Source: Actinomycetes bacterium (GTDB lineage: Bacteria; Actinomycetota; Actinomycetes; Propionibacteriales; Nocardioidaceae). From it: a stretch of DNA of 44,822 bases. The notes below the pieces were generated by a model. That model searched no databases. It was not told where the DNA came from and saw only the letters and a program-made list of their open reading frames with translations. Position 1 is the first letter of the stretch. The number at the start of each line of letters is the position of its first letter. This document shows, piece after piece, positions 1-7,458 of the stretch. The position numbers and the translations under genes are program-made. The stretch spans positions 1 to 44,822 of the forward strand of contig JAEZEJ010000110.1 in the NCBI GenBank assembly GCA_023417775.1, given 5' to 3'.

Positions 1-293
1 CTCGTGCCGCCGTCCGGGTTGTCGACCTGCCCGCCGCGGTCCTCGTTCACCAGAGCGATCGGGAAGTCGTGCAGATTCTTCTGCGGGTCGGCGACGGCGC
101 CCATGTACAGGGCAGCCATCAGGGACATGATCACGACGACGAGGATCAGCGGCGCCAGCCAGAATCGTGGGGACCGCAGGACACCCGCGATCGTCGTTCC
201 GGCCTCGGCGTCGTGGGCGGGTGACTCGTGCTGGCCGGTTCCGACCTGGGCGGTCCCGGTCCCATCATCGTCGGCGTTCTCGTGTCTCCCCAT
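1..293 (-). CDS. YhgE/Pip-type membrane protein, N-terminal part (cut by window edge)
   Basis: The frame opens at the ATG at 293, with GGGAG just upstream, and runs off the window start, so only about 97 residues are visible. A hydrophilic acidic head of roughly 35 residues is followed by a strong membrane segment (FWLAPLILVVV...SLMAALYMG) and then by NLHDFPIALVNEDRGG. The sequence NLHxxPIALVNED just outside the first membrane helix is typical of the YhgE/Pip (ABC-2-like, DUF3533) family, which includes phage-infection-protein homologues. Its job is poorly known; export-type permease activity is assumed from the fold. It starts 37 bases after the era stop codon and is probably cotranscribed with era. 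The C-terminal part lies outside the window. Confidence 0.7.
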   Translation of the reverse strand, partial: MGRHENADDDGTGTAQVGTGQHESPAHDAEAGTTIAGVLRSPRFWLAPLILVVVIMSLMAALYMGAVADPQKNLHDFPIALVNEDRGGQVDNPDGGT

Positions 294-330
294 CTCACTC
301 TCCCGTTCGATCGGCCGGCCGTCGTGAAGG

Positions 331-1248
331 TCAGAAACCCATACGTCCCAACTGCTTCGGGTCCCGCTGCCAGTCCTTGGCCACCTTCACGTGCAGATCC
401 AAGTACACCTTGGTGCCGAGCAGCTTCTCGATCTGCGCACGGGCAACCGTGCCGACCTCTTTCAACCGGGCGCCGCGGTGCCCGATGATGATGCCCTTCT
501 GGCTGTCGCGTTCGACGTAGACATTCACGCGGACGTCGAGGAGGGGCTTGTTGGCGGGACGGTCCTCGCGCGGCACCATCTCCTCGACGACAACCGCGAG
601 GGAATGCGGGAGCTCGTCATGGACGCCCTCCAGCGCCGCCTCGCGGATGATCTCGGCGACCAGCGTCTCCTCGGGTTCGTCGGTGAGCTGACCCTCGGGG
701 TAGAACGCCGGACCCTCGGGGAGCGCGGCCACCAGCAGGTCCGCGAGCAGACCGACCTGATCGCCGCTGGTGGCGGACACGGGGACGATCTCCGCCCACT
801 CGACCCCCGCCTCCTGTCCCGCCGTGGAGATCGCCTGCAGGTGCTGGGCGAGTCGTTCGGGCGAGACCAGATCGGTCTTGGTGGCGATCGCGAACATGGA
901 CTTGGACCGCAGCGACGCGAGCTCGCCGACCAGGTAACGGTCGCCCGGGCCGATGCGCTGATCGGAGGGGAAGCACATGCCCACGATGTCGACCTCGGAC
1001 CAGGTCGAGCGAACGAGATCGTTGAGCCGCTCGCCGAGCAGGGTCCGCGGACGGTGCAGACCAGGGGTGTCGACGAGGATCAACTGGCCGTCCGGGCGGT
1101 GCACGAGACCGCGCACGACGTGCCGGGTGGTCTGCGGACGCGACGAGGTGATCGCCACCTTCTCACCGACCAGGGCATTGGTCAGCGTGGACTTGCCGGC
1201 GTTGGGGCGGCCGACGAAGCTGACGAAGCCGGAATGGAACTCCGCCAT
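331..1248 (-). CDS. era: GTPase Era
   Basis: Era is a ribosome-associated GTPase that binds the 3' end of 16S rRNA and helps 30S maturation. The 305-residue protein has the P-loop GRPNAGKS near residue 12, DTPG (G3), TKTD in the NKxD (G4) position, and a C-terminal KH domain with GIIIGHRGARLKEVG. Length is normal for the family. The ATG at 1248 is chosen because the conserved N-terminus (AEFHSGFVSFVGRPNAGKS) begins there; the frame is open further upstream but overlaps the previous gene. The start lies 1 base after the TGA of the cytidine-deaminase-like gene, so the two are likely translationally coupled. Confidence 0.97.
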   Translation of the reverse strand: MAEFHSGFVSFVGRPNAGKSTLTNALVGEKVAITSSRPQTTRHVVRGLVHRPDGQLILVDTPGLHRPRTLLGERLNDLVRSTWSEVDIVGMCFPSDQRIGPGDRYLVGELASLRSKSMFAIATKTDLVSPERLAQHLQAISTAGQEAGVEWAEIVPVSATSGDQVGLLADLLVAALPEGPAFYPEGQLTDEPEETLVAEIIREAALEGVHDELPHSLAVVVEEMVPREDRPANKPLLDVRVNVYVERDSQKGIIIGHRGARLKEVGTVARAQIEKLLGTKVYLDLHVKVAKDWQRDPKQLGRMGF

Positions 1249-1249
1249 C

Positions 1250-1582
1250 TCAGGCCTCCACGACCGTGTCGACCGCGCCGGTGGCATCGGCGACCACGAC
1301 CGGGACTCCCGCGCCGGCGAACTCGCGCACCGTCTCGGTGCGGATCGGCACATCGCCCTCGGTCACCACGGCCCCGGCCTCCAGTCCCTTCGCCCCGGAG
1401 GACAATGCCATCGCGACGGCGAGGTCCAGTGCGGCGACGGTGAGCGATTCCAGGGCGACCGTGGCCGCGGCATAGGTCCGACCGTCGAGATCGCGGACCG
1501 CCGCCCCCTGGGCGGCACCGATGCGCGCGCGGGTGGCGCGGGCGAGCGTGACGAGCTTGGCATCCTCAGCCGACAGATCCAT
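1250..1582 (-). CDS. Cytidine-deaminase-like protein without zinc ligands
   Basis: This 110-residue protein sits between corC and era, the place occupied by Rv2365c-like proteins in mycobacteria and often labelled cytidine deaminase. It keeps the family outline (RIGAAxGAAVRDLDGR, then an alpha region with VALESLTVAALDLAVAM), but it contains no cysteine at all. The C/HAE and PCxxC zinc motifs of real deaminases are therefore absent, and deamination by the usual mechanism is not possible. It is probably a conserved structural relic or a binding protein. The start at 1582 is backed by a TACGCT -10 hexamer 6 bases upstream, which implies a leaderless message shared with era. Confidence 0.8.
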   Translation of the reverse strand: MDLSAEDAKLVTLARATRARIGAAQGAAVRDLDGRTYAAATVALESLTVAALDLAVAMALSSGAKGLEAGAVVTEGDVPIRTETVREFAGAGVPVVVADATGAVDTVVEA

Positions 1583-1588
1583 GGGCTC

Positions 1589-1594
1589 AGCGTA
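1589..1594 (-). promoter_or_regulatory. -10 hexamer of leaderless cdd-like/era transcript
   Basis: TACGCT (minus strand) ends 6 bases before the ATG at 1582. Transcription should start at or next to the A of the ATG. No clear -35 is visible. Confidence 0.5.
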
Positions 1595-1613
1595 TCGGCC
1601 CGACCCCGCGCGC

Positions 1614-2876
1614 TCAGGAGTCGAGGCGGGAGACCAGGACCCGTCCGATGCGATTGCGGCGGCCGGCGGGAGTCTGAGCCTCCAGCCGCAGCCCGTCGAC
1701 CTCGACCACGCTGCCCGGAATGGGCACCTTGCCGAGGTGCTTGGCCATCAGACCGCCGACCGAGTCGACATCGTCGTCCTCGATCGGCACACCGCACAGC
1801 TCTTCGAGATCGTCGACATCGAAGCGCGCGCTGACCCGCCACGAGCCGTCGGCGAGCTGCTCGCTGTCATCGGGCTCGGAGTCGTACTCGTCGGTGATCT
1901 CGCCGACGATCTCCTCGAGGATGTCCTCGATCGTGACCATGCCCGCGGTACCGCCGTACTCATCGACCACGATCGCCACGTGGGTGCGGTCGGCCTGCAT
2001 CTCGCGCAGCAGGTCGTCGGCCTTCTTGGTGTCCGGCACGAAGAGGCAGGGGCGGCACATCGAGTCGATCTTCTCGGCCGTCTCGGCGGCGTGGTTGTCG
2101 AAGACCCGCTTGGTGACGTCCTTGAGATAGGCCATGCCCACCACGTCGTCGAGGTTCTCCCCCACGACCGGGATCCGCGAGTACCCGCTGCGCAGGGCCA
2201 GGCTCATCGCCTGTCGCAGGGTCTTGTGCTGCTCGATGAAGACCAGGTCCGGGCGGGGCACCATCACCTCACGGACGATCGTGTCGCCGAGCTCGAAGAC
2301 CGACTGGATCATCCGCGACTCATCGGTCTCGATCACCGAACTGCGGGCCGCGAGATCGACCAGCTCGCGGACCTCGACCTCCGAGGCGAAGGGCCCCTCG
2401 CTGAAGCCCTTGCCCGGGGTGAGCGCGTTGCCGATGAGGATGAGCAGCTTGGGGATCGGGCCGAGCAGCGCGGTGAGGAGGATGACGCCGAGTGCCGAGG
2501 CCACGGCGATCCGCTCGGCGTGCTGCTTGCCGATGGTGCGCGGGCCGACCCCGATCACGACGAAGCTCACCACCGTCATGATCGCGATCGCGATCAGCAC
2601 ATTGCTCCACAGGCCCTCGACGTGGTCGGCGATCACGGCCGCGACGAGGACGATGCTCGCCGTCTCCGCGAGGATGCGCAGGAGGAGCACCGTGTTCAGA
2701 TACGGGGCGGGGTCGGCCAGGATCGTTCCGAGGCGTTTGGCCCCGGCGCTGCCGGACTCCGCCAGCTCCTCGGCGCGCGCCCGCGAGAAGGACGAGATCG
2801 CGGCGTCGATGCTCACCAGCAGACCGGCGACGACGGCCAGGACGACCGCCAGCACCAGCGGAGTCGTCACCCCCAT
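1614..2876 (-). CDS. CorC/HlyC hemolysin-family CNNM-CBS membrane protein
   Basis: The 420-residue protein has an N-terminal CNNM (DUF21) region with about three or four membrane helices (residues 1-150), a CBS pair (about 190-320; VMVPRPDLVFIE, GYSRIPVVGE and IVVDEYGGTAGMVTIEDILEE are typical), and a C-terminal CorC_HlyC domain (about 330-415; GSWRVSAR, VPIPGSVVEVDGLRLE). Homologues are linked to magnesium or cobalt efflux or homeostasis; the hemolysin name is historical. It follows ybeY in the usual actinobacterial phoH-ybeY-corC-era order. The ATG at 2876 gives a membrane segment directly at the N-terminus. A 74-bp palindrome separates it from ybeY. Confidence 0.93.
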   Translation of the reverse strand: MGVTTPLVLAVVLAVVAGLLVSIDAAISSFSRARAEELAESGSAGAKRLGTILADPAPYLNTVLLLRILAETASIVLVAAVIADHVEGLWSNVLIAIAIMTVVSFVVIGVGPRTIGKQHAERIAVASALGVILLTALLGPIPKLLILIGNALTPGKGFSEGPFASEVEVRELVDLAARSSVIETDESRMIQSVFELGDTIVREVMVPRPDLVFIEQHKTLRQAMSLALRSGYSRIPVVGENLDDVVGMAYLKDVTKRVFDNHAAETAEKIDSMCRPCLFVPDTKKADDLLREMQADRTHVAIVVDEYGGTAGMVTIEDILEEIVGEITDEYDSEPDDSEQLADGSWRVSARFDVDDLEELCGVPIEDDDVDSVGGLMAKHLGKVPIPGSVVEVDGLRLEAQTPAGRRNRIGRVLVSRLDS

Positions 2877-2890
2877 GCCATCACCCCGCC

Positions 2891-2964
2891 TGAACCGAGA
2901 TTTGCTCCGTATTCGTCAACGGGAGCAGCACTCGGTCGACGAATATGGAGCAAATCTCGGTTCA
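2891..2964. repeat. Long inverted repeat, intergenic palindrome family A, copy 1
   Basis: The left arm 2891-2917 and right arm 2938-2964 are 27 bases each and complementary except for one position; the loop is 20 bases. The arm begins TGAACCGAGATTTGCTCC. The right arm contains the ybeY stop codon, so the structure forms right at the end of ybeY and before corC. There is no U-tract. The arms resemble those of the palindrome at 4948-5009. Confidence 0.85.
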
Positions 2965-3423
2965 CGCCGAGGCCTCGTGCCATTCGAGCAGCAGCCGGCC
3001 CTGGATGCCGAACATCTCCGCGTGCTCCTCGGGAGTGGCGTGGTCGTACCCCATCAGGTGCAGCATGCCGTGCACGGTCAACAGCCGGATCTCATCGTCG
3101 CGATCGTGACCCGCCGCCGGGGCCTGCTGTGCGGCGATCTGCGGGCACAGCGCGATATCGCCCAGATAACCGGGGTCGTCGTCCTCATCCGGCTCGTCCC
3201 TGCCCGGGGTCAGCTCGTCCATCGGGAAGGAGAGGACATCGGTCGGCCCCTCCTTGCCCATCCACTGCTCATTGAGCGTGGCGATGGTGTCGGCATCGAC
3301 CAGCCGCATGGTCATCTCGGTCTGCGGGTGCAAGCGCATCCGGCGCAGCACGAAACGGCACAGGCGGGTGAGGTCGAGGACATCGACGTCCTCGCCGGAC
3401 TCGTCGAGAACGTCGACGCTCAT
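2962..3423 (-). CDS. ybeY: Endoribonuclease YbeY (rRNA maturation factor)
   Basis: YbeY is a zinc-dependent endoribonuclease for 16S rRNA 3' processing and ribosome quality control. The 153-residue protein carries the signature HGMLHLMGYDHATPEEH, with three metal-binding histidines, and the central ...GPTDVLSFPMDE... segment before it. The frame is open far upstream into phoH, but the conserved protein begins at MSVDVLDESGEDVD, so the ATG at 3423 is used; the ribosome binding site there is weak. A TATCGT hexamer lies about 25 bases upstream and may give an extra promoter inside the phoH-ybeY gap. Its stop codon is part of the palindrome at 2891-2964. Confidence 0.95.
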   Translation of the reverse strand: MSVDVLDESGEDVDVLDLTRLCRFVLRRMRLHPQTEMTMRLVDADTIATLNEQWMGKEGPTDVLSFPMDELTPGRDEPDEDDDPGYLGDIALCPQIAAQQAPAAGHDRDDEIRLLTVHGMLHLMGYDHATPEEHAEMFGIQGRLLLEWHEASA

Positions 3424-3490
3424 GCCGTCATCTGCCCGAGAAACACACGATACGCAGATGCCGGCATGAGGTGCCGCATCGTTCGCTCGC

Positions 3491-4486
3491 TCATGCACGC
3501 TCGCGAGTGCTGTCGCCGTGTCGCCCGGCGTCGTACTGGTCGTAGGCGGCGACGATGCGGCCGACGAGCTTGTGGCGCACGACGTCATTGCTGGTGAGTC
3601 GCGAGAAGTGGATGTCGCGGACATCGCCGAGGATATTCTCGACGACTCGCAGACCGCTCGTGGCGCCACCGGGCAGATCGACCTGTGTGACATCGCCGGT
3701 GACGACCATCTTGGAGCCGAAGCCCAGCCGCGTGAGGAACATCTTCATCTGCTCCGCGGTGGTGTTCTGCGCCTCGTCGAGGATGATGAACGCATCGTTG
3801 AGGCTCCGGCCGCGCATGTACGCGAGGGGCGCGACCTCGATGACGCCGCTGGTCAGCAGCTTGGGGATCGACTCGGGGTCGAGCATGTCGTGCAGGGCGT
3901 CGTAGAGCGGACGCAGGTACGGGTCGATCTTCTCACTCAGCGTGCCCGGCAGGTAGCCCAGCCGCTCCCCCGCCTCGACCGCGGGACGGGTAAGGATGAT
4001 CCGGGTGACCTCCTTGGCCTGCAGCGCCTGGACGGCCTTGGCCATCGCCAGATACGTCTTGCCGGTGCCGGCCGGGCCGATGCCGAAGACGATCGTGTGC
4101 TTGTCGATCGCATCGACATAGCGCTTCTGGTTGAGGGTCTTGGGCCGGATGGTGCGACCGCGGCTCGACAGGATGTTGAGGCTCAGCACCTCGGCGGGCC
4201 GCTCCTGGGTCTCGGTGCGCAGCATGGAGATACTGCGCTCGACCGTCTCGCGGCTCAGGGCCTGGCCGGTGCGCAGGATCGTGACGAGCTCGTCGAGCAG
4301 ACGCTCGACGAGCGCCGCCTCGGCCGGGTCGCCCTCGACCGTGATCTCATCGCCCCGGGCATGGACGCGGGCATCGAAGGAATCCTCGACCAGCTTCAGG
4401 AACTCATCGGCCGGGCCGAACAGGGCCACGGCGGGAACGCTCGACGGCACGGTGAACACGTGGCGAGCCTTGATGTCATCAGTCAT
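3491..4486 (-). CDS. phoH: PhoH-family ATPase (YbeZ type)
   Basis: This 331-residue PhoH-like protein has an N-terminal KH-like segment (about residues 15-75) and a PhoH ATPase core with Walker A GPAGTGKT near residue 140, Walker B FIILDEAQN near 235, and VVTGDVTQVDLP near 265. The paired YbeZ-YbeY proteins act together in RNA metabolism, and here phoH lies just upstream of ybeY on the same strand, separated by 67 bases. Length is normal. A TAGACT hexamer ends 9 bases before the ATG at 4486, so the leader would be only two or three bases. Confidence 0.95.
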   Translation of the reverse strand: MTDDIKARHVFTVPSSVPAVALFGPADEFLKLVEDSFDARVHARGDEITVEGDPAEAALVERLLDELVTILRTGQALSRETVERSISMLRTETQERPAEVLSLNILSSRGRTIRPKTLNQKRYVDAIDKHTIVFGIGPAGTGKTYLAMAKAVQALQAKEVTRIILTRPAVEAGERLGYLPGTLSEKIDPYLRPLYDALHDMLDPESIPKLLTSGVIEVAPLAYMRGRSLNDAFIILDEAQNTTAEQMKMFLTRLGFGSKMVVTGDVTQVDLPGGATSGLRVVENILGDVRDIHFSRLTSNDVVRHKLVGRIVAAYDQYDAGRHGDSTRERA

Positions 4487-4495
4487 ACGCGAGAC

Positions 4496-4501
4496 AGTCT
4501 A
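4496..4501 (-). promoter_or_regulatory. -10 hexamer of phoH
   Basis: TAGACT on the minus strand ends 9 bases before the phoH ATG. A nearly leaderless message is expected. The -35 is not evident. Confidence 0.35.
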
Positions 4502-4575
4502 CGCCGTCGCACCGACAGCCGTCTCGCTACAGAGCCCGCTCCCACCGCGGCAGCGGTAGGCCGCCGCCATCTGGC

Positions 4576-4920
4576 TCAGGCCAGGAAGAGCTTGGAGACG
4601 TCCACGCCCGCGAGCACATGGGCGTGCGCGTGGAAGACGGTCTGGCCGGCATCCGCGCCGGTGTTGAAGACCAGGTTGTAGTCCTCATAGCCCTCCTGGC
4701 GCGCGATGACCCGCGACTGCGCGAGCAGTTCCGCGGCCACCTGCGGCGAAGCCTGGGCGAGGCTGGCGACGTCCGGCTCGTGCTCGCGCGGGATCACCAG
4801 CACGTGGACGGGAGCCTTGGGGTTGATGTCGCGGAAGGCGATGGTGTGCTCCGACTCGGCCACCACCTCCGCCGGGATCTCTCCAGCGACGATCTTGCAG
4901 AACACGCAGTCAGCAGCCAT
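4576..4920 (-). CDS. HIT-family nucleotide-binding hydrolase (HINT type)
   Basis: This 114-residue protein has the histidine triad HAHAHVL near residue 97 and an N-terminal CVFCKIVAGEIPAEVV characteristic of bacterial HINT proteins, which hydrolyse AMP-lysine or similar purine nucleoside phosphoramidates. The two cysteines at 5 and 8 could bind zinc together with histidines, as in some HINT proteins. It stands between dnaJ and phoH. The start at 4920 is preceded by TAGACT with a 7-base gap, so the message is probably leaderless and separate from dnaJ. Confidence 0.95.
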   Translation of the reverse strand: MAADCVFCKIVAGEIPAEVVAESEHTIAFRDINPKAPVHVLVIPREHEPDVASLAQASPQVAAELLAQSRVIARQEGYEDYNLVFNTGADAGQTVFHAHAHVLAGVDVSKLFLA

Positions 4921-4927
4921 GCGCCTC

Positions 4928-4933
4928 AGTCTA
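4928..4933 (-). promoter_or_regulatory. -10 hexamer of leaderless HIT gene
   Basis: TAGACT on the minus strand ends 7 bases before the ATG at 4920, and there is no ribosome binding site in between. Confidence 0.5.
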
Positions 4934-4947
4934 GAGCGCCCCGTACG

Positions 4948-5009
4948 GAGATTCGCTCCCCCTTCATCGACCGGAGCCGGTCCTGATCGATGAAACGGAA
5001 GCGGATCTC
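4948..5009. repeat. Inverted repeat, intergenic palindrome family A, copy 2
   Basis: Arms 4948-4970 and 4987-5009 (23 bases each) pair at 19 positions; the loop is 16 bases. The arms share the pattern GAGATYYGCTYC followed by TTCRTCGA with the palindrome at 2891-2964. It fills the gap between the dnaJ stop and the HIT promoter, where many actinobacteria carry rsmE. It may act as a dnaJ terminator although no U-tract follows. Confidence 0.7.
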
Positions 5010-5022
5010 GGCACAGCTGAGG

Positions 5023-6180
5023 TCACTTGAAGGCGTCGCGGATGCGGCCGAAGACGCTGTGGCGATGGGACTGTCCGACGACCGGCTCGGGGCGCTCCTC
5101 GTGCCGCAGGGAGGCGAGCTCGGTCAGCAGCTCGCGCTGATGCTCGTCGAGGTCGCCGGGGGTCTCGACGAGCACCTGCACCGTCAGATCACCGCGCCCG
5201 CTGCCACGCAACCGCTGCACACCCTGCCCCCGCACGGTGACGGTCTCACCCGACTGCATCCCGGCCGGGACATCGATCGGCACCGTCGCGGGCACATCGC
5301 CGAGGTCGGACCGCTCGGACTCCAAGGTCGGGATCTCGATGCGGGTGCCGAGCGCGGCAGCCGTCATCGGCACCGCGATCTGGCAGGCGAGCTGATCGCC
5401 CTGGCGGGTGAAGACCTCATGCCGCTGCACCCGCACCTCGACATAGAGGTCGCCGGCAGGTCCGCCCCCGGTACCGACCTCGCCCTCGCCGGCCAGCTGG
5501 ATGCGGTTGCCGTCGTCGACGCCGCCGGGGATGTTGACCGAGATCGTGCGACGGGCACGCACCCGGCCGTCGCCACCGCACTCGGCGCAAGGGTCCGGGA
5601 TGATCGTGCCGAAGCCGCGGCAGGTCGGGCACGGACGGGAGGTGCGGATGTCACCGAGTAGCGACCGCTGCACCGACTGCACCTCGCCATGGCCGTGGCA
5701 GGTCCCGCAGGTGACCGGCTCTGACCCTTCGTTCGCGCCCGACCCCTCGCACCGCAGACAGACGATCGCGGTGTCGACCTTGAGCTCGCGGGTGACGCCG
5801 AAGGCGGCCTCGGGAAGCGTGACGACCACGCGCAACAGCGCATCGGACCCGCGCTGGACCCGGGACTTGGGACCCCGGGAGGCACCGCCCTGGCCGAAGA
5901 AGGCGTCCATGATGTCGTCGAAGTTGAAACCGCCCTGGCCGAAGCCACCGCCCATGCCTCCGCCGGACAGCGGATCGCCGCCGCGATCGTAGACGGCGCG
6001 CTTATTGGGATCTGCCAGGACCTCATAGGCCTGGGAGACCTCCTTGAACTGCTCGGCCGCGTCCGGAGCGTCGTTGACGTCCGGATGCAGCCGGCGCGCG
6101 GCCTTGCGATAAGCCTTCTTCAGCTCCTCGGCGCTCGCCTCACGCGAGACGCCCAGCAGTGCGTAGTAGTCCTGTGCCAT
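5023..6180 (-). CDS. dnaJ: Chaperone DnaJ (DnaJ2 type)
   Basis: This is the Hsp70 co-chaperone. The 385-residue protein has a J domain with HPD near residue 33, a short Gly/Phe-rich linker (GGGMGGGFGQGGFNFDD), four zinc motifs (CLRCEGSG, CGTCHGHG, CPTCRGFG, CAECGGDG) and a C-terminal substrate-binding region ending about residue 350. It starts at the ATG at 6180 with AGAAGGAC upstream and lies 25 bases after hrcA, so it belongs to the HrcA/CIRCE-controlled unit. The heat-inducible hrcA-dnaJ pair is the usual actinobacterial second dnaJ; a grpE-dnaK partner is not in the window. Confidence 0.97.
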   Translation of the reverse strand: MAQDYYALLGVSREASAEELKKAYRKAARRLHPDVNDAPDAAEQFKEVSQAYEVLADPNKRAVYDRGGDPLSGGGMGGGFGQGGFNFDDIMDAFFGQGGASRGPKSRVQRGSDALLRVVVTLPEAAFGVTRELKVDTAIVCLRCEGSGANEGSEPVTCGTCHGHGEVQSVQRSLLGDIRTSRPCPTCRGFGTIIPDPCAECGGDGRVRARRTISVNIPGGVDDGNRIQLAGEGEVGTGGGPAGDLYVEVRVQRHEVFTRQGDQLACQIAVPMTAAALGTRIEIPTLESERSDLGDVPATVPIDVPAGMQSGETVTVRGQGVQRLRGSGRGDLTVQVLVETPGDLDEHQRELLTELASLRHEERPEPVVGQSHRHSVFGRIRDAFK

Positions 6181-6205
6181 GTCCTTCTCTCACCCGATCG
6201 CGGGA

Positions 6206-7234
6206 TCAACCGTCCGCGAGGATTCGTCCGACGTAACGGGCCACGGCCGAGACGGCGGCCATCGTGCCCGGATAGTCCATGCGCGTGGGTCCGACGGTAC
6301 CGAGCCGCGCCAGGATCTCCGCATCGGACCCGTAGCCCGAGGAGACCACAGCCGTGCCCGACAGTCCATCGTGCCCCGTCTCGACGCCGATACGGACCTG
6401 GGCGGCGTCGCTCGGCGAGCGGGTCGCCTCCCCCAGCAGCTTGAGCAGCACGACCTGCTCCTCCAATGCTTCGAGCACCGGACGGATCGCGGTGTCGAAG
6501 TCGGCGCCGAAACGCGCCAGATTCGCCGTGCCGCCGACCGCGATCCGCTCCTCGGAGCGCTCACCGGACAGCGTGTGGCTCAGCGTGGTGACGATGCTGG
6601 TCACGATCGGACGGTCCCCGGGCTCGACGCCGTCGATCAGCTCGGCGAGCCGCAGTGCCGCCTCGGGCAGGCGCTGGCCGACGGTGGCGCGGACCAGCCG
6701 GCCCCGCAGATCCGAGAGCAGCTCCTCGCTCGGCGTCTCCACCAGCTCGACGATGCGCTGCTCGACCCGGCCACTGCTGGTGATGACGACCAGCAGCACG
6801 CGGGATCCCTCGAGCGCGACGGCCTCGATGTGCCGGACGGTCGAGCGCGTCAGCGACGGGTATTGGACGATCGCCACCTGATTGGTGAGCTGGGCGAGCA
6901 CCTTCACGCTGCGTCGCACGACATCGTCGACATCCAGGGCCTCCGCGAGGAAGGTCTCGATCGCGCGACGCTCCGCCGGTGACATCGCCTTGACGGTCGC
7001 GAGACGGTCCACGAACATCCGATAGCCCTTGTCGGTGGGGATGCGCCCGGCGCTGGTGTGCGGCTGAGTGATGTACCCCTCGTCCTCCAGGGCGGCCATA
7101 TCGTTGCGGATCGTGGCCGGTGAGACACCGAGATGGTGGCGGTCGACCAGGGCGCGCGAGCCCACGGGCTCCTGGGTCGACACATAGTCCTCGACGATGG
7201 CGCGCAGGACGTCGAGTCGGCGTTCCTCCGACAT
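6206..7234 (-). CDS. hrcA: Heat-inducible transcription repressor HrcA
   Basis: HrcA represses chaperone genes by binding CIRCE and is tuned by GroEL. The 342-residue protein has an N-terminal winged helix (about 5-75; EPVGSRALVDRHHLGVSPATIRNDMAALEDEGYI is the recognition region), followed by GAF-like and dimerisation regions. The ATG at 7234 is chosen because it follows a strong GGGAGGTGA at the right distance; the frame is open 11 codons further. A CIRCE element lies 26 bases upstream of the start, so hrcA-dnaJ is autoregulated. Confidence 0.97.
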   Translation of the reverse strand: MSEERRLDVLRAIVEDYVSTQEPVGSRALVDRHHLGVSPATIRNDMAALEDEGYITQPHTSAGRIPTDKGYRMFVDRLATVKAMSPAERRAIETFLAEALDVDDVVRRSVKVLAQLTNQVAIVQYPSLTRSTVRHIEAVALEGSRVLLVVITSSGRVEQRIVELVETPSEELLSDLRGRLVRATVGQRLPEAALRLAELIDGVEPGDRPIVTSIVTTLSHTLSGERSEERIAVGGTANLARFGADFDTAIRPVLEALEEQVVLLKLLGEATRSPSDAAQVRIGVETGHDGLSGTAVVSSGYGSDAEILARLGTVGPTRMDYPGTMAAVSAVARYVGRILADG

Positions 7235-7260
7235 GATCGCGGTCACCTCCCCGTGTCGCG

Positions 7261-7287
7261 CTGGCACTCTCGATGGTCAAGTGCCAG
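7261..7287. promoter_or_regulatory. CIRCE operator for HrcA
   Basis: CTGGCACTC, nine bases, then AAGTGCCAG forms the 9-9-9 CIRCE layout, with one mismatch between the arms. The site lies immediately downstream of the proposed hrcA -10 (7286-7291) and covers the transcription start, which fits repression of hrcA-dnaJ. Confidence 0.88.
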
Positions 7288-7291
7288 TCTA
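7286..7291 (-). promoter_or_regulatory. -10 hexamer of hrcA-dnaJ
   Basis: TAGACT on the minus strand abuts the CIRCE element. The leader to the ATG would be about 45 bases. Half of the hexamer lies inside the terminal repeat of the element at 7289-7454. Confidence 0.5.
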
Positions 7292-7454
7292 GTGTCCCGT
7301 GTCGAGAGTTCATCACCGCCTTTCGCCGCCTGTGTGGCGCTCCGCTGCGTTGGCGTCGCTCGAAAGGCGTCCAGCCTGCCAGCGCTCCGCCGCCTCGCGG
7401 AGCATCCACCCAGACGACGCCTCTCGGCAACTAACTCTCGACACGGGACACTAG
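7289..7454. mobile_element. MITE-like element with 22-bp perfect terminal inverted repeats
   Basis: The termini 7289-7310 and 7433-7454 are perfectly complementary over 22 bases; the arm reads CTAGTGTCCCGTGTCGAG and four more bases. The interior is non-coding and contains smaller inverted repeats (CGCCTTTCG at 7317-7325 with CGAAAGGCG at 7361-7369; GCTCCGC at 7384-7390 with GCGGAGC at 7397-7403). Flanking CCAGT and CCAGA could be an imperfect target duplication. It lies between divergent hrcA and the gene at 7459. A simple long hairpin or attenuator is the alternative. Confidence 0.55.
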
Positions 7455-7458
7455 CCAG

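Noticed and set aside
3424..3693. An N-terminal extension of YbeY of about 90 residues
   Set aside because: It overlaps the end of phoH in another frame and its sequence is Ser/Thr/Ala-rich without resemblance to YbeY.
7317..7403. CRISPR-like or tRNA-like structure inside the MITE-like element
   Set aside because: The short repeats are inverted, not regularly spaced direct repeats, and no cloverleaf can be drawn.
7452..7457. TAGCCA as a -10 for the gene at 7459
   Set aside because: It ends in A and lies 1 base from the ATG, so it does not fit the TANNNT spacing seen elsewhere.
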